Notes under the pieces: generated by a model
The model's input: only the letters and a program-made list of their open reading frames with translations
Told to the model about the DNA's origin: nothing
The model's database searches: none
Assembly: GCF_030815145.1 (NCBI RefSeq)
Contig: NZ_JAUSWJ010000001.1
Coordinates: 2,852,001-2,916,000, forward strand
Source of the DNA: Kaistia geumhonensis
GTDB taxonomy: Bacteria; Pseudomonadota; Alphaproteobacteria; Rhizobiales; Kaistiaceae
Reading direction: 5' to 3'
Length of the DNA: 64,000 nucleotides
In this document: one piece after another, positions 43,061 to 51,967 of the stretch
Layout of the letters: each line of letters begins with the position of its first letter
Numbering within the stretch: the first letter of the stretch is position 1
Translations under genes and position numbers: made by a program

Positions 43061-44098
43061 TCAGGCCGCGGCCTTCGCCTCGTCGCGACGACTTTGATGC
43101 TGCTTGACCTCGCGGAAGGAGATGAGCCGGCCGTCGCCCTCGTCCCAGAGGGCCAGCGTCGCGCAGCGGAAGCTCTCGCGCAGGGTGAGGCGGCCGACCC
43201 CGATGAGGTCGGGCCGGTCGTGTAGCACTTCCGACAGTCGGTAGAACGGGATGGAACTGCAGAGATGATGGACGTGGTGGACGCCGATATTGCCGGTGAA
43301 CCAGGCGAGCGGTCGCGGCAGTTCGTAGTGCGAGCTTCCGTTGAGCGCCGCCTCGTGGAACGACCAGGTCTCGTCATGCGTCCACTGCGTGCCGTCGAAC
43401 TGGTGCTGGACGTAGAAGAACCACATGGCCAGGGAGCCGGCGATCAGGACGACCGGTCCGTGGATCATCACGAAAGGCCCGATCCCGATGAGCAGGATGG
43501 TCGCCGTGATGATCGCTGCGATCGCCAGATTGGTGCCCATCGCGCTGATCCAGGGGCCCGGTCCGGATCGCATCAGCCCGAACGGCAGTCGCTGGTGGAC
43601 CAGGAAGAGATAGGCCGGGATTGCCCCGAACATGATCGCCGGGTGGCGATAGATCCGGTAGCGCAGCCGGCCGCTGGGGCTGAGGGCGAGATATTCCGCG
43701 ACGGTCAGCGTATCGATGTCGCCGATGCCGCGCCGGTCGAGATTGCCGACATTGGCATGATGGGTCGCATGGGTGCGCCGCCACACCGAATAGGGTGTCA
43801 GCGTCACGACGCCGATGAGCCTGCCGGTCCAGTCGTTGCTGGCGCGCCGCCTGAAGAATGCGCCATGGCCGCAGTCATGCTGGATCATGAAAAGGCGCAT
43901 CAGGAAGGCGGCGGCGGGAACGGCGAGCAGAAGCACCAGCCAGTAGCCGACATCCAGCGCGAACCACATCGCCAGCCAGAGCCCCACCAGCGGCAGCGCG
44001 GTTATCGTGAGTTCGACACCGCTTCGAAGCGTCCTCGTCTCCCTGTAGCGGGACAGACTCTTCAGCAGGGCCTTGGCGTCCTGGGCAGGCCCGACCAT
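43061..44098 (-). CDS. Membrane fatty acid desaturase
   Basis: 345 residues, membrane-bound di-iron desaturase. The three histidine boxes are complete: HDCGH (74-78), HATHH (110-114) and HHVHH (near 274-278). Four or so membrane helices lie between. The spacing fits the acyl-lipid omega-6/delta-12 group, which also includes beta-carotene-ketolase-like relatives, so the substrate is only probable. The ATG at 44098 follows AAGGAAG; a longer reading upstream lacks support. It is 93 bases upstream of the catalase on the same strand, though the catalase has its own promoter. Confidence 0.9.
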   Translation of the reverse strand: MVGPAQDAKALLKSLSRYRETRTLRSGVELTITALPLVGLWLAMWFALDVGYWLVLLLAVPAAAFLMRLFMIQHDCGHGAFFRRRASNDWTGRLIGVVTLTPYSVWRRTHATHHANVGNLDRRGIGDIDTLTVAEYLALSPSGRLRYRIYRHPAIMFGAIPAYLFLVHQRLPFGLMRSGPGPWISAMGTNLAIAAIITATILLIGIGPFVMIHGPVVLIAGSLAMWFFYVQHQFDGTQWTHDETWSFHEAALNGSSHYELPRPLAWFTGNIGVHHVHHLCSSIPFYRLSEVLHDRPDLIGVGRLTLRESFRCATLALWDEGDGRLISFREVKQHQSRRDEAKAAA

Positions 44099-44423
44099 GG
44101 ATCGATCTTCCTTCAGCGGCAGGCGCGTCGCGCGTCCAGCGATCTCAACGGCGCAGATCGAGCCGGGTTGCGGATGTTCAACCATTAGTGGAGACGAGCC
44201 ATCGCAGATCGTAGCACAAGGCGTGTGCCTCGCATGGTTTTTCGGGCCGCGCGAGAGCGTGCCACCCATCGCCAGTATCATCACGGCGCGTCGCTCGGCG
44301 TCCCACCTGTTCGACGATGCCCCTCTCGCGAATCGACGGTGGCAACTTAAGGCACCCTTCCCATGTTATTGTGCAGTGCAACATCGGGCGTCGCTCGTGC
44401 GCACCACGAAAGGCGGGTCCATC
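44099..44423. other. Divergent intergenic region, desaturase/esterase
   Basis: 325 bases without a convincing gene. A 5-bp inverted repeat GGTTG-N8-CAACC lies near 44162-44180, on the desaturase side, and a PhaR-like box at 44369-44383 on the esterase side. The region is AT-richer near 44340-44385, where the esterase promoter is likely. Confidence 0.5.
44369..44383 (+). promoter_or_regulatory. Possible PhaR (AniA)-type operator
   Basis: TTGTGCAGTGCAACA resembles TGCA-rich boxes bound by PhaR, the polyhydroxyalkanoate-sensing repressor, in Alphaproteobacteria. It is embedded in a larger imperfect repeat with ATGTT/AACAT arms (44363-44384), 40 bases upstream of a PHB-depolymerase-type esterase. 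The consensus is recalled, not checked. Confidence 0.35.
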
Positions 44424-45608
44424 ATGGCGGCCGGCCGCACAGGAGCTGGCATGCGCACTCTCTCCGACACCATCGCCCGATTGACCGCCATCAAGGCGGC
44501 GAAGCGGCAGTCCGCGGCGTCCCCGGTCGTCGATCGGCTGTCGGAGCTCGGTCCGTTCGGTCCTAACCCCGGCGCGCTGCAGGGGCGCATTCATGTGCCC
44601 CGCACCGCGGAAAGGAGCATGCCGCTTGTCGTGGTGCTGCATGGCTGCACCCAGTCCGCCGCGCAGTATGACAGCGGCTCCGGCTGGTCGGAACTCGCCG
44701 ACGAGGCGGGATTCGCCCTCCTGTTCCCGGAACAGGCGCAGGCCAACAACCTCAATCGCTGCTTCAACTGGTTCGAATCCGGCGATATCCGTCGCGACGC
44801 CGGCGAGGCCGCATCTATCCGCCATATGATCGACCGGATGATCGCGTCGCATGCCATCGACCGCGACCGGGTCTACATCACCGGCCTTTCCGCGGGTGGC
44901 GCCATGGCGGCCGTGATGCTGGCGACCTATCCCGAGGTCTTCGCCGGCGGCGCGATCATCGCCGGCCTCCCTTATGGCGTCGCTACCACCATCCCCGAAG
45001 CCTTCGACCGGATGCGCGGCCACGGCCTGCCGGAAGCAGCGGCGCTCGGGCGCCTCGTTGCCGGCGCGGCGCCCGACGCCGGCGGGTGGCCGTCGATTTC
45101 CATCTGGCATGGAACCGCGGACCAGACCGTCGACATGGCGAACGCGGGCGCGCTGGCCGAACAATGGCGCCAGATCCACGACCTCCCGTCCGAACCCGTG
45201 GAGCAACGGCAGTCCGCGCGCATGACGCGTCGCATCTGGCGCGATGGACAGGGCCGGGTCGGCGTCGAGCAGGTCCTGATCGAGGGCATGGGACACGGGA
45301 CGCCGATCGCCGCAAGCGGCCCCGATCGCCTCGGCACAGCCCGGCCCTATATGCTGGATGTCGGCATCTCCTCGACCCGGGACATCGCCAGGTCATGGGG
45401 GCTCGCCTCCGACCCGGCCATGCGATCCGAGGCAGTCGGCCGGGCGCTCGATGCGGACGAACTGCTCGTCACCGACGAGATGCCCATCCGTTCACCGCGA
45501 CCGAAGGCCGATGACGGCGTGCGCTCGACGCCCGCGTCGGGGAGCGGCAAGGCCAGCGGCATCCAGGGGGTCATCGAGGATGCCTTGCGCAAGGCAGGGC
45601 TCATGTAG
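44424..45608 (+). CDS. PHB-depolymerase-family esterase
   Basis: 394 residues, alpha/beta-hydrolase of the poly(3-hydroxybutyrate) depolymerase/LpqC esterase family. Landmarks: MPLVVVLHGCTQSAAQYD (oxyanion region), the nucleophile serine in YITGLSAGGAMAAVML, an acid near HGTADQTVD and a histidine in EGMGHGTPI. There is no signal peptide, so it would act inside the cell, e.g. on stored PHB, or on unrelated esters. The C-terminal 60 residues form a low-complexity extension with a final short helix. The ATG at 44424 is preferred; another in-frame ATG lies at 44451. Confidence 0.88.
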   Translation: MAAGRTGAGMRTLSDTIARLTAIKAAKRQSAASPVVDRLSELGPFGPNPGALQGRIHVPRTAERSMPLVVVLHGCTQSAAQYDSGSGWSELADEAGFALLFPEQAQANNLNRCFNWFESGDIRRDAGEAASIRHMIDRMIASHAIDRDRVYITGLSAGGAMAAVMLATYPEVFAGGAIIAGLPYGVATTIPEAFDRMRGHGLPEAAALGRLVAGAAPDAGGWPSISIWHGTADQTVDMANAGALAEQWRQIHDLPSEPVEQRQSARMTRRIWRDGQGRVGVEQVLIEGMGHGTPIAASGPDRLGTARPYMLDVGISSTRDIARSWGLASDPAMRSEAVGRALDADELLVTDEMPIRSPRPKADDGVRSTPASGSGKASGIQGVIEDALRKAGLM

Positions 45609-45657
45609 CCGAGCGTCGCAGGGACGCATCTGGCGTTGTCGTCGGAAAGGGGAGGAG

Positions 45658-45733
45658 TGGTGCCGCTTACAGGATTCGAACCTGTGACCCCATCATTACG
45701 AATGATGTGCTCTACCAGCTGAGCTAAAGCGGC
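45658..45733 (-). tRNA. tRNA-Thr (anticodon CGT)
   Basis: 76-nt cloverleaf including an encoded CCA end. Acceptor arms GCCGCTT / AAGCGGC, D-arm TAGCTCAGCTGGTAGAGCA, anticodon stem CATCA/TGATG around the loop TTCGTAA (anticodon CGT, reading ACG), T-arm ACAGG-TTCGAAT-CCTGT. All stems pair. No integrated element borders it. Confidence 0.97.
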
Positions 45734-45844
45734 ATCCGCCGGACCGGGGCGACGCCCGGCCGGGACGGCGCGTTGATAGCCAGAATCGGCGGGCGTTGCA
45801 AGCGGCTCGACCATCGGAGCGATCGGAGCCGGGACAAAGGACAC

Positions 45845-45862
45845 CGGGCGCGTCTGCGCCCG
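45845..45862 (-). terminator. Hairpin after hemY
   Basis: CGGGCGC-N4-GCGCCCG, a perfect 7-bp stem 10 bases past the hemY stop in the minus direction. Only a weak T-containing stretch (TGTCCTTTG) follows, so termination strength is uncertain. Confidence 0.5.
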
Positions 45863-45871
45863 AGTGCCCGG

Positions 45872-47410
45872 CTATTGCAGGCGCATGCGGTCGATGCGCG
45901 GCGCGGTGCCGTCGTCGACGCCGGGATCGTCCGGGATCGGCGGCTCTGCCGTGGCCTTGGCCACTGTGCCGTTCGGAGCGGGCGGCGCGGGCTCGCGCGC
46001 GGACGCCACTGGCGTCGCGGCGAGTTCCAGCGCCACCGGCCGCTGGGGTTCTGCGGCTGGCGGAGCGGACGCATCCGCCGCAGCCGGCGAGAGATCGAGA
46101 TTGAGCAGCGGACGCGGATCGTCGGCGAGCGCCATGCTCGGCGTGCGCCATTCGAAGGCGTCGAGCTTGCCGCTGACCGGCGAGCGCGGCGCCCAGGCCG
46201 TGAAGGCGTAACCGTCGGCCATCCAGACCGGATCGCGCGGGGCACGGACGGCGCGGCCGAGATATTCGCGCACGCGGCCGCGGTCGCCCTCGGCACCGTC
46301 CTCGATCTCGGCCATCAGCAGCCAGTAACGCTCGGTCTTCGCCGCTTCGGCGATGCCGGAGAGCGCGCGCCGCGCCTCGGTAAACTCCCGGGCGTCGATC
46401 GCGGCGCGGGCGACGGCGAAGTGGCTCTCGGGATGCGACGGCGCGAGTTCGGCGAGGCGCTGGGCGCGCTTCAGCCGGTCGCCGGCCGCATCGCCGGGGC
46501 GAACGGAGAGATAGGCTTCGGCCAGCTCCGGATGCGGACCCTGCTTCCAGGCGGCCTCGCTGATCTTCATGGCCCGCTTGATATCGCCCTGACGGCCGGC
46601 GAGCCGCGCGGCGAGCGTCGCTGCCGGCACCAGCGTCGGCGCAAGCCGGACCGCCTCGAGCGCCGCGGCCAGCGCTTCCTCGGGATTGCCGGTTTCGAGT
46701 TCGAGGCCGCGCGCTGTCAGGAGCACGGCACGCAGGCGATGGGCAGCGGTGCGGTCGATGAGCTTTGCCTGCAGGTTGGAGCCCAGCGTCTGGAGGGCAC
46801 CCTGCCACTCGCCGGACGAGGACTGATAGGCGAACAACGCCTCGCCGGCCCAGGCGAGGCCGGGCGACGTCTTGGCGGCTTCCTCGGCGAAATGCCGCGC
46901 CGCCTCGTGTTCGCCCGCCCGTTCGGCTTCGACGTAAAGGCCGCGCAGGCCGAGCAGCTTGGTCTCCTGGGTCGGCAGCATGGCCTCGAAGGCGGCGCGC
47001 GCGCCGGCGCCGTCGCCGGTCGCCTGTGCGGTCTGCGCCGCGAGGAGCAGGGTCAGAGGCTCGTGGTCGAGCAGCTTCGCCGCCTCGGAGGCGCTGCGCT
47101 TCGCCCTCTTCACGTCGCCGACGCCGATGGCGATCATGCCTCGCGACAGCGCGCGGTAGCCGCGGTCACGGCGGCGGCCGGTGATCCAGCCGTCGAGCAG
47201 GCGCGGCGCCCTGAGCACCGCCATCAGCACCGAAAGCAGCAGCGCCAGCAGCACGAACAGCGCCGCGAGCGCCACCGCTCCAACCATGAGGCTGGTCGTG
47301 ATCTCGTAGCCCTGCCAGACGAGGCTGATCTCGCCCGGCCGGTCGGCCAGCCAGGCGAAGCCCGCCGCGGCGGCGAAGATGAGCGCGAGATAGACGAGGA
47401 TGCGAATCAT
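45872..47410 (-). CDS. hemY: HemY-type TPR membrane protein
   Basis: 512 residues. Two membrane helices (about 4-24 and 40-65) frame a short periplasmic loop, as in proteobacterial HemY; the rest is TPR-like helical repeats (about 90-400) and a Pro/Ala-rich tail. HemY (unrelated to the Gram-positive oxidase of that name) is encoded with late tetrapyrrole genes and is thought to help organise them at the membrane; its exact role is unsettled. It follows the mitofilin-like gene by 10 bases and closes the hemC-hemD-mitofilin-hemY operon. Confidence 0.92.
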   Translation of the reverse strand: MIRILVYLALIFAAAAGFAWLADRPGEISLVWQGYEITTSLMVGAVALAALFVLLALLLSVLMAVLRAPRLLDGWITGRRRDRGYRALSRGMIAIGVGDVKRAKRSASEAAKLLDHEPLTLLLAAQTAQATGDGAGARAAFEAMLPTQETKLLGLRGLYVEAERAGEHEAARHFAEEAAKTSPGLAWAGEALFAYQSSSGEWQGALQTLGSNLQAKLIDRTAAHRLRAVLLTARGLELETGNPEEALAAALEAVRLAPTLVPAATLAARLAGRQGDIKRAMKISEAAWKQGPHPELAEAYLSVRPGDAAGDRLKRAQRLAELAPSHPESHFAVARAAIDAREFTEARRALSGIAEAAKTERYWLLMAEIEDGAEGDRGRVREYLGRAVRAPRDPVWMADGYAFTAWAPRSPVSGKLDAFEWRTPSMALADDPRPLLNLDLSPAAADASAPPAAEPQRPVALELAATPVASAREPAPPAPNGTVAKATAEPPIPDDPGVDDGTAPRIDRMRLQ

Positions 47411-47420
47411 GCGCGCTCCG

Positions 47421-48560
47421 TCACTTGCTGGGCGCGGCAGCGCCGCTGCCGAGCGTCGCCAGCGCCGCGTCGATGGCGATGCGCCGCTTCGCCGCCTCGG
47501 CCCAGGGGGCGAGAACCGCCTTGGCCGGCCCGTCGAGCGCCTCGCCCTCGGTCAATGCTGCCGAAAGGTCGCCCTTGGCGACGTCGTCTTCCATGCGCGA
47601 GACGATCGCCGTGGCCGAGGTGCCGGCGACTGGACCGGACGGCTTCACAGTGACGAGGGCGGAGGCCGAGGCGCCGAGCCGGTCGAGGATGCCGGCCTGG
47701 GGATCGACCTGCCGGCTCGCGACGCGGATGCGCTCCGCGAAATCCGGGAACGATGCCTGGAGTGCGGCGGCCGACGGCGTCGCCTGGCCGGCGAAGGGCG
47801 CGAGCGCGGCGAGGGCCGGCTCGTCGCCGCCCAGCGTGCGGACCGCGTCGAGTTCGGGTGCGAAGGGCTTCTCGCTCGCCGCCGCCTGGCGCAGCGCGGT
47901 CAGCGAGATGGTGCGCGCGGCGGCCTCGGTTGCGGGATCGGAGGGCGGATTGGCCTCAATGTCGGCGACGCGCGCCGCCATCTGCTCGAGCCGCTGCTCG
48001 ATCGGAGCGAGGTCGACCGTCGGTGCCGGTTCGGCTGCCGGACGGTTCTCGAGGGCCGCGAGCCGCTGTTCGATCGGGGTGAGGTCGGGTGCCGAGGACG
48101 ATGCAGACGCCGGTGGTTCGGCCTGCAAGGCGGCGACTCTCTTTTCCAGCTCATCGAGCCGCGCGGGATCGACAGTCGGTGTCGCGGCGGTCGGCCCGGC
48201 CTCGGCGAGCTTGGCCTCCAGCGCGTCCAGCCGGCTCGCGACGGTCGCGAAGCGGCTGTCGATGCTGGCATCCGTGACCGTGTCGGTCGGCGGCGCGAAC
48301 AGGAAGGCGGCGACGATGCCACCGACCACGCCGCCCGCGATCGCGGCCGCGGCGAGCGGCAGCAGACTGCGCGCCGGGCTCGCAGGCGGATCGGCCGGCC
48401 GGTCGGCAGCCGCTTCGACCGGCGCAGAGGCCGGCTGCGGCTCGGCATCGGCCGGCGGCGGCACGCTCTCCGCCTCGAGGTCGATCGTCACCGGCGGCCG
48501 CTTCTGACGCTGAGCGGCCGGCGATTCGGTGGCGGATGGATTGTCGTCCTCTGCGGCCAT
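47421..48560 (-). CDS. Mitofilin (Mic60)-like membrane protein
   Basis: 379 residues. A Pro/Ala/Glu-rich cytoplasmic N-terminus (1-65), one membrane helix (about 66-90, LPLAAAAIAGGVVGGIVAAFLFA), coiled-coil heptads (about 100-215; RLDALEAKLAE, RLDELEKRVAALQ, IEQRLEQMAARVADIE), then a helical C-terminal domain (220-379) fitting the mitofilin domain. Alphaproteobacterial Mic60 is the bacterial ancestor of the mitochondrial crista-junction protein and is characteristically encoded beside heme genes, exactly as here. It may shape intracytoplasmic membrane. Sequence conservation is low, so identification relies on architecture and synteny. Confidence 0.85.
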   Translation of the reverse strand: MAAEDDNPSATESPAAQRQKRPPVTIDLEAESVPPPADAEPQPASAPVEAAADRPADPPASPARSLLPLAAAAIAGGVVGGIVAAFLFAPPTDTVTDASIDSRFATVASRLDALEAKLAEAGPTAATPTVDPARLDELEKRVAALQAEPPASASSSAPDLTPIEQRLAALENRPAAEPAPTVDLAPIEQRLEQMAARVADIEANPPSDPATEAAARTISLTALRQAAASEKPFAPELDAVRTLGGDEPALAALAPFAGQATPSAAALQASFPDFAERIRVASRQVDPQAGILDRLGASASALVTVKPSGPVAGTSATAIVSRMEDDVAKGDLSAALTEGEALDGPAKAVLAPWAEAAKRRIAIDAALATLGSGAAAPSK

Positions 48561-48605
48561 GACCCTCGATCTCGTTTCAAGCGAACCCGACTATAGACCA
48601 ATCCG

Positions 48606-49322
48606 TCAATGGATGCCTGCGGCCGATGTTCCGTTCCCGACAAGCGCCAGAAGCGCGGCCTCGTTCGGCGCGGCGGCGACAAGCATGCGGCCGCCGCCCG
48701 CGCCGGCCGCGACATCGGCCGAGAGGCAATAGACGGGCATTGCGGCAAGATGCGGCCGCAGCCCCTGCGTCAGCCGCGCGAAGGTCTCGGCGGTGCGGCG
48801 CGAATAGAGCAGGACGCCGTCGATCGCCCCGCTTCGCAGCGCCGTTTCGACCGCATCCGGAAGAGCCTCCACCTCGCTCATGCGATAGGCTTCGACGGTC
48901 TCGACCGTGAAGCCGCCGCCGCCGAGCAGTACGGCGAGATCGCGGGCGGGACGGGCGACGGTCGGATGGAGCAACGGGCCGGCGGCCGGATCGAGCGTGG
49001 CCAGAACAAGCCGCGCGAGATCGTCGCCGTCGCCGTCGGCCGAGCGCACATCTGTAAAGCCGGCCACCCGCGCCGCCGCCGCCGTGCGGGCGCCGACGCA
49101 GAGCGCCGGGATCGCCCGCGACACGCGCTCGCCAGGCCAGGCATCGACCGCGCGGACACCGTTTGCGCTGGTGAAGAGCAGGGCCGCCGGCGCAGTGAAG
49201 GCGGGGGCGGGGAGAAACTCCGTGACGAGCAAGGGCGCCAGGACGGGTTCGTGGCCGCGTCGCACGAGTTCGGCGGCGGTCCGCTCCGCCTCCGGCTGCG
49301 GGCGCGTCACGAGCAGCCTCAC
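48606..49322 (-). CDS. hemD: Uroporphyrinogen-III synthase HemD
   Basis: 238 residues. It begins with the family motif [32 protein letters not shown] and has LLFTSANGVRAV and IDGVLLYSRRTAETFARL in the second lobe. It closes hydroxymethylbilane with inversion of ring D. Its start overlaps the hemC stop by 4 bases, so the two enzymes of consecutive steps are made together. A 45-base gap separates it from the mitofilin-like gene. Confidence 0.93.
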   Translation of the reverse strand: MRLLVTRPQPEAERTAAELVRRGHEPVLAPLLVTEFLPAPAFTAPAALLFTSANGVRAVDAWPGERVSRAIPALCVGARTAAAARVAGFTDVRSADGDGDDLARLVLATLDPAAGPLLHPTVARPARDLAVLLGGGGFTVETVEAYRMSEVEALPDAVETALRSGAIDGVLLYSRRTAETFARLTQGLRPHLAAMPVYCLSADVAAGAGGGRMLVAAAPNEAALLALVGNGTSAAGIH

Positions 49323-50266
49323 CCCGCGGGTCCCTCGCGGAAGTAATCGGCGACGCCGCGGGCAAGCAGCGCCTCGGCGGCCGAGATTCCGATCGCTGTC
49401 GCCTCCGCGACCGGCCCTTCGAGACGGACCTGTTCCGAGCGCTGGCCATCATGGGAGAGGACCATGCCGCGGAAGGTCATCGTGCCGTCCGCGATGGTGG
49501 CGAGGCCGCCGATGGGCGTGCGGCAGGACCCGTCGAGGCGGGCAAGGAAGGCGCGCTCGGCATGCAGCGCGGTCGATGTCGGCGCGTGATCGATGTCGCG
49601 AACGAGGCGCAGCACGCGCTCGTCATGAATGCGTGTCTCGATCGCGACGGCGCCCTGGCCGGCGGCAGGGAGGAAATCCTCCGTCGCGATGACGGCGGTG
49701 GCGTGGCCGGAAAGGCCGAGGCGATTCAGACCGGCCATGGCGAGCAGCGTCGCATGCGCAACGCCCTCGGAGAGCTTGCGCAGACGGGTCTCGACATTGC
49801 CGCGGAACTCGACGGTCTTGAGGTCGGGACGAAGGCGGAGCGCCATGGCTCGGCGGCGCAGCGACGAGGTGCCGAGCACCGCTCCCTCGGGCAGGTCGGC
49901 GAGGCTGGCCGCGACCGGGGAAAGGAAGGCATCGCGTACATCCTCGCGCGGCAGGAAGGCGGAGAGCTCAAGCCCCTCAGGGAGGAGAGTCGGCATGTCC
50001 TTCGAGGAATGGACAGCGAGATCGATCCGGCCGGCGACGAGCGCTTCCTCGATTTCCTTGGTGAAAAGGCCCTTGCCACCCGCCTCGGACAGCGGCCGGT
50101 CCTGGATCCGGTCGCCCGAGGTGCGGATGACGGAGATCGCGATGGCGGCGGGATCGAGGCCGCTGGCGGCGGCGATGCGGTCCCGCGTTTCGTTCGCCTG
50201 GGCGAGGGCGAGGGGCGAACCGCGCGTGCCGATGACGAGGACGGGGGCGGGAGTGGCGGATTGCAC
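49319..50266 (-). CDS. hemC: Hydroxymethylbilane synthase HemC
   Basis: 315 residues; polymerises four porphobilinogens. Key features: [14 protein letters not shown] near the N-terminus, the HSSKDMPT catalytic-Asp loop, [18 protein letters not shown], and the dipyrromethane-anchoring cysteine in [11 protein letters not shown]. The GTG at 50266 (reading [16 protein letters not shown]) is preferred over a much longer open frame. It is first in the hemC-hemD-mitofilin-hemY operon and divergent from tsaD across 127 bases, a well-known alphaproteobacterial arrangement. Confidence 0.96.
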   Translation of the reverse strand: MQSATPAPVLVIGTRGSPLALAQANETRDRIAAASGLDPAAIAISVIRTSGDRIQDRPLSEAGGKGLFTKEIEEALVAGRIDLAVHSSKDMPTLLPEGLELSAFLPREDVRDAFLSPVAASLADLPEGAVLGTSSLRRRAMALRLRPDLKTVEFRGNVETRLRKLSEGVAHATLLAMAGLNRLGLSGHATAVIATEDFLPAAGQGAVAIETRIHDERVLRLVRDIDHAPTSTALHAERAFLARLDGSCRTPIGGLATIADGTMTFRGMVLSHDGQRSEQVRLEGPVAEATAIGISAAEALLARGVADYFREGPAG

Positions 50267-50393
50267 GCGATCGGCTCTGGGTGTTAGGGGGACGATGAAG
50301 CGGCGCAGTCTAGTCGCTCGCCCCGTCGATGGAAGGGGCTGCGGCAATCCTTCTGCGCGCCGCCCCGATCCGCGCTGCGAAAGGCAGGTTTCC

Positions 50394-51485
50394 GTGACAG
50401 CCCGACAGTTGGTGCTCGGCATCGAGACGAGTTGCGACGAGACGGCCGCCTCGGTCGTCGCGCGCGACGCTGATGGCCGCGGCACGATCCTCTCCAATGT
50501 CGTGCTGTCGCAGATCGCCGATCACGCGGCCTTCGGCGGCGTCGTGCCGGAGATCGCCGCGCGCGCCCATGTCGAGGCGCTCGATCAGGTCGTCGCCGCG
50601 GCGCTGGCCGAGGCGAGAGCGGATTTCGGCGATCTCGACGCAGTGGCCGCGACGGCGGGCCCCGGCCTCATCGGCGGTGTCATCGTCGGCCTCACCACGG
50701 CCAAGGCGATCGCGCTCGCCGCCGGCCTGCCGCTGATCGCCGTCAACCATCTCGAGGGGCACGCGCTGACCGCGCGTCTCACCGACGGCCTCGCCTTTCC
50801 CTACCTCCTGCTGCTCGTCTCGGGCGGCCATACGCAGATCCTTCTCGTCTCCGGCGTCGGCGTCTATGAGCGCTGGGGCACCACGATCGACGATGCGCTC
50901 GGCGAGGCCTTCGACAAGACCGCCAAGCTGCTCGGTCTGCCCTATCCGGGCGGGCCGGCCGTAGAGCGGGCGGCGGAGACAGGCGACCCGGCGCGATTCG
51001 TCCTGCCGCGACCGATGATCGGGCGGCCCGGCTCGGATTTCTCCTTCTCCGGGCTCAAGACGGCGCTTCGCCAGCAGGCCGAGGCGGTGGCACCCCTGTC
51101 GGACCAGGACGTCGCCGATCTCTGCGCCGCCTTCGAGGTGACCGCTACCGCCGTCGTCGCGGATCGCATCGCGCATGCGTTCGAGAGGTTCAGGGCCGCC
51201 TTCCCCGAGATCGCCGCCCCGGCGCTCGTCGTCGCCGGCGGCGTCGCCGCCAACCGCCGGCTGCGCACGGCGCTGGCCGAAGCGGCCGCCGCGGCAGGCT
51301 TCCGTCTGGTGGCGCCGCCGCTCAAGCTCTGCACCGACAATGGCGCCATGATAGCCTGGGCGGGGGCGGAGCGTCTCGCGCTCGGCCTTCTCGACGGCCT
51401 CGATGCGCCGGCCCGGCCACGCTGGCCGCTCGACCAGATCGCGGCGCCGATGATCGGCTCCGGCATGAAGGGGGCCAAGGCATGA
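50394..51485 (+). CDS. tsaD: tRNA threonylcarbamoyladenosine synthase subunit TsaD
   Basis: 363 residues of the Kae1/Qri7/TsaD ASKHA family, which transfers the threonylcarbamoyl group to A37 of ANN-decoding tRNAs. The metal ligands H119 and H123 occur in [10 protein letters not shown], after [10 protein letters not shown] and [28 protein letters not shown] and [13 protein letters not shown] complete the nucleotide site. MtaB (1.1-2.3 kb) further modifies the same base. GTG start at 50394 behind AGGCAGG. It overlaps the Nudix gene by 4 bases. Confidence 0.97.
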   Translation: MTARQLVLGIETSCDETAASVVARDADGRGTILSNVVLSQIADHAAFGGVVPEIAARAHVEALDQVVAAALAEARADFGDLDAVAATAGPGLIGGVIVGLTTAKAIALAAGLPLIAVNHLEGHALTARLTDGLAFPYLLLLVSGGHTQILLVSGVGVYERWGTTIDDALGEAFDKTAKLLGLPYPGGPAVERAAETGDPARFVLPRPMIGRPGSDFSFSGLKTALRQQAEAVAPLSDQDVADLCAAFEVTATAVVADRIAHAFERFRAAFPEIAAPALVVAGGVAANRRLRTALAEAAAAAGFRLVAPPLKLCTDNGAMIAWAGAERLALGLLDGLDAPARPRWPLDQIAAPMIGSGMKGAKA

Positions 51486-51967
51486 CCCGCGAGCCCGTCC
51501 GTTTCCGCCGCAAGGTCGTGATCTACGCGACGCATGGCGCATCGCTGCTCGCCTTCACCGAGCCCGATCATCCGGAGGCCGGCATGCAGGTGCCGGGCGG
51601 CACCGTCGAGGAAGGCGAGGATCTCGAGGCGGCGGCGCGCCGCGAGCTGGCCGAGGAGACCGGGCTGACGCCGCCGGGCGCGTTCGCGCTGATCGGCGAG
51701 ATGACCTATGTTTTCCGCTCCGAGACCTTCGAGGCGGGCGCCGTGCGCTTCCAGCACCACCGCAGCTTCTTCCACGTCGTGCTCGACGAGGCGCCGACAG
51801 CGCCTTGGGACTGGACCGAGCAGACGCCGGACGGCGGCGGCGGACCGATCCTGATGCGCCACCGCTTCGTGCCGCTCGTTCCGGTGCCGGTCCTGTTCGG
51901 GCGGCTCGATGCGCTCTTTCCCGAGCTCTACCGGCGCCTCGGCCTCGATGTCAGGGGGCGGGAATGA
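51482..51967 (+). CDS. Nudix hydrolase
   Basis: 161 residues. The Nudix box is exact (residues 40-62): [22 protein letters not shown] matches GX5EX7REUXEEXGU, with metal-binding glutamates intact. The flanking part does not identify the substrate; nucleoside-diphosphate derivatives or damaged nucleotides are typical. The gene overlaps tsaD upstream and gpsA downstream by ATGA each, so it is tightly inserted in that operon. Confidence 0.92.
   Translation: MTREPVRFRRKVVIYATHGASLLAFTEPDHPEAGMQVPGGTVEEGEDLEAAARRELAEETGLTPPGAFALIGEMTYVFRSETFEAGAVRFQHHRSFFHVVLDEAPTAPWDWTEQTPDGGGGPILMRHRFVPLVPVPVLFGRLDALFPELYRRLGLDVRGRE

Noticed and set aside
45658-45733. tRNA-Thr as attachment site of an integrated element
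   Set aside because: No integrase gene and no second copy of the tRNA 3' end were seen nearby.
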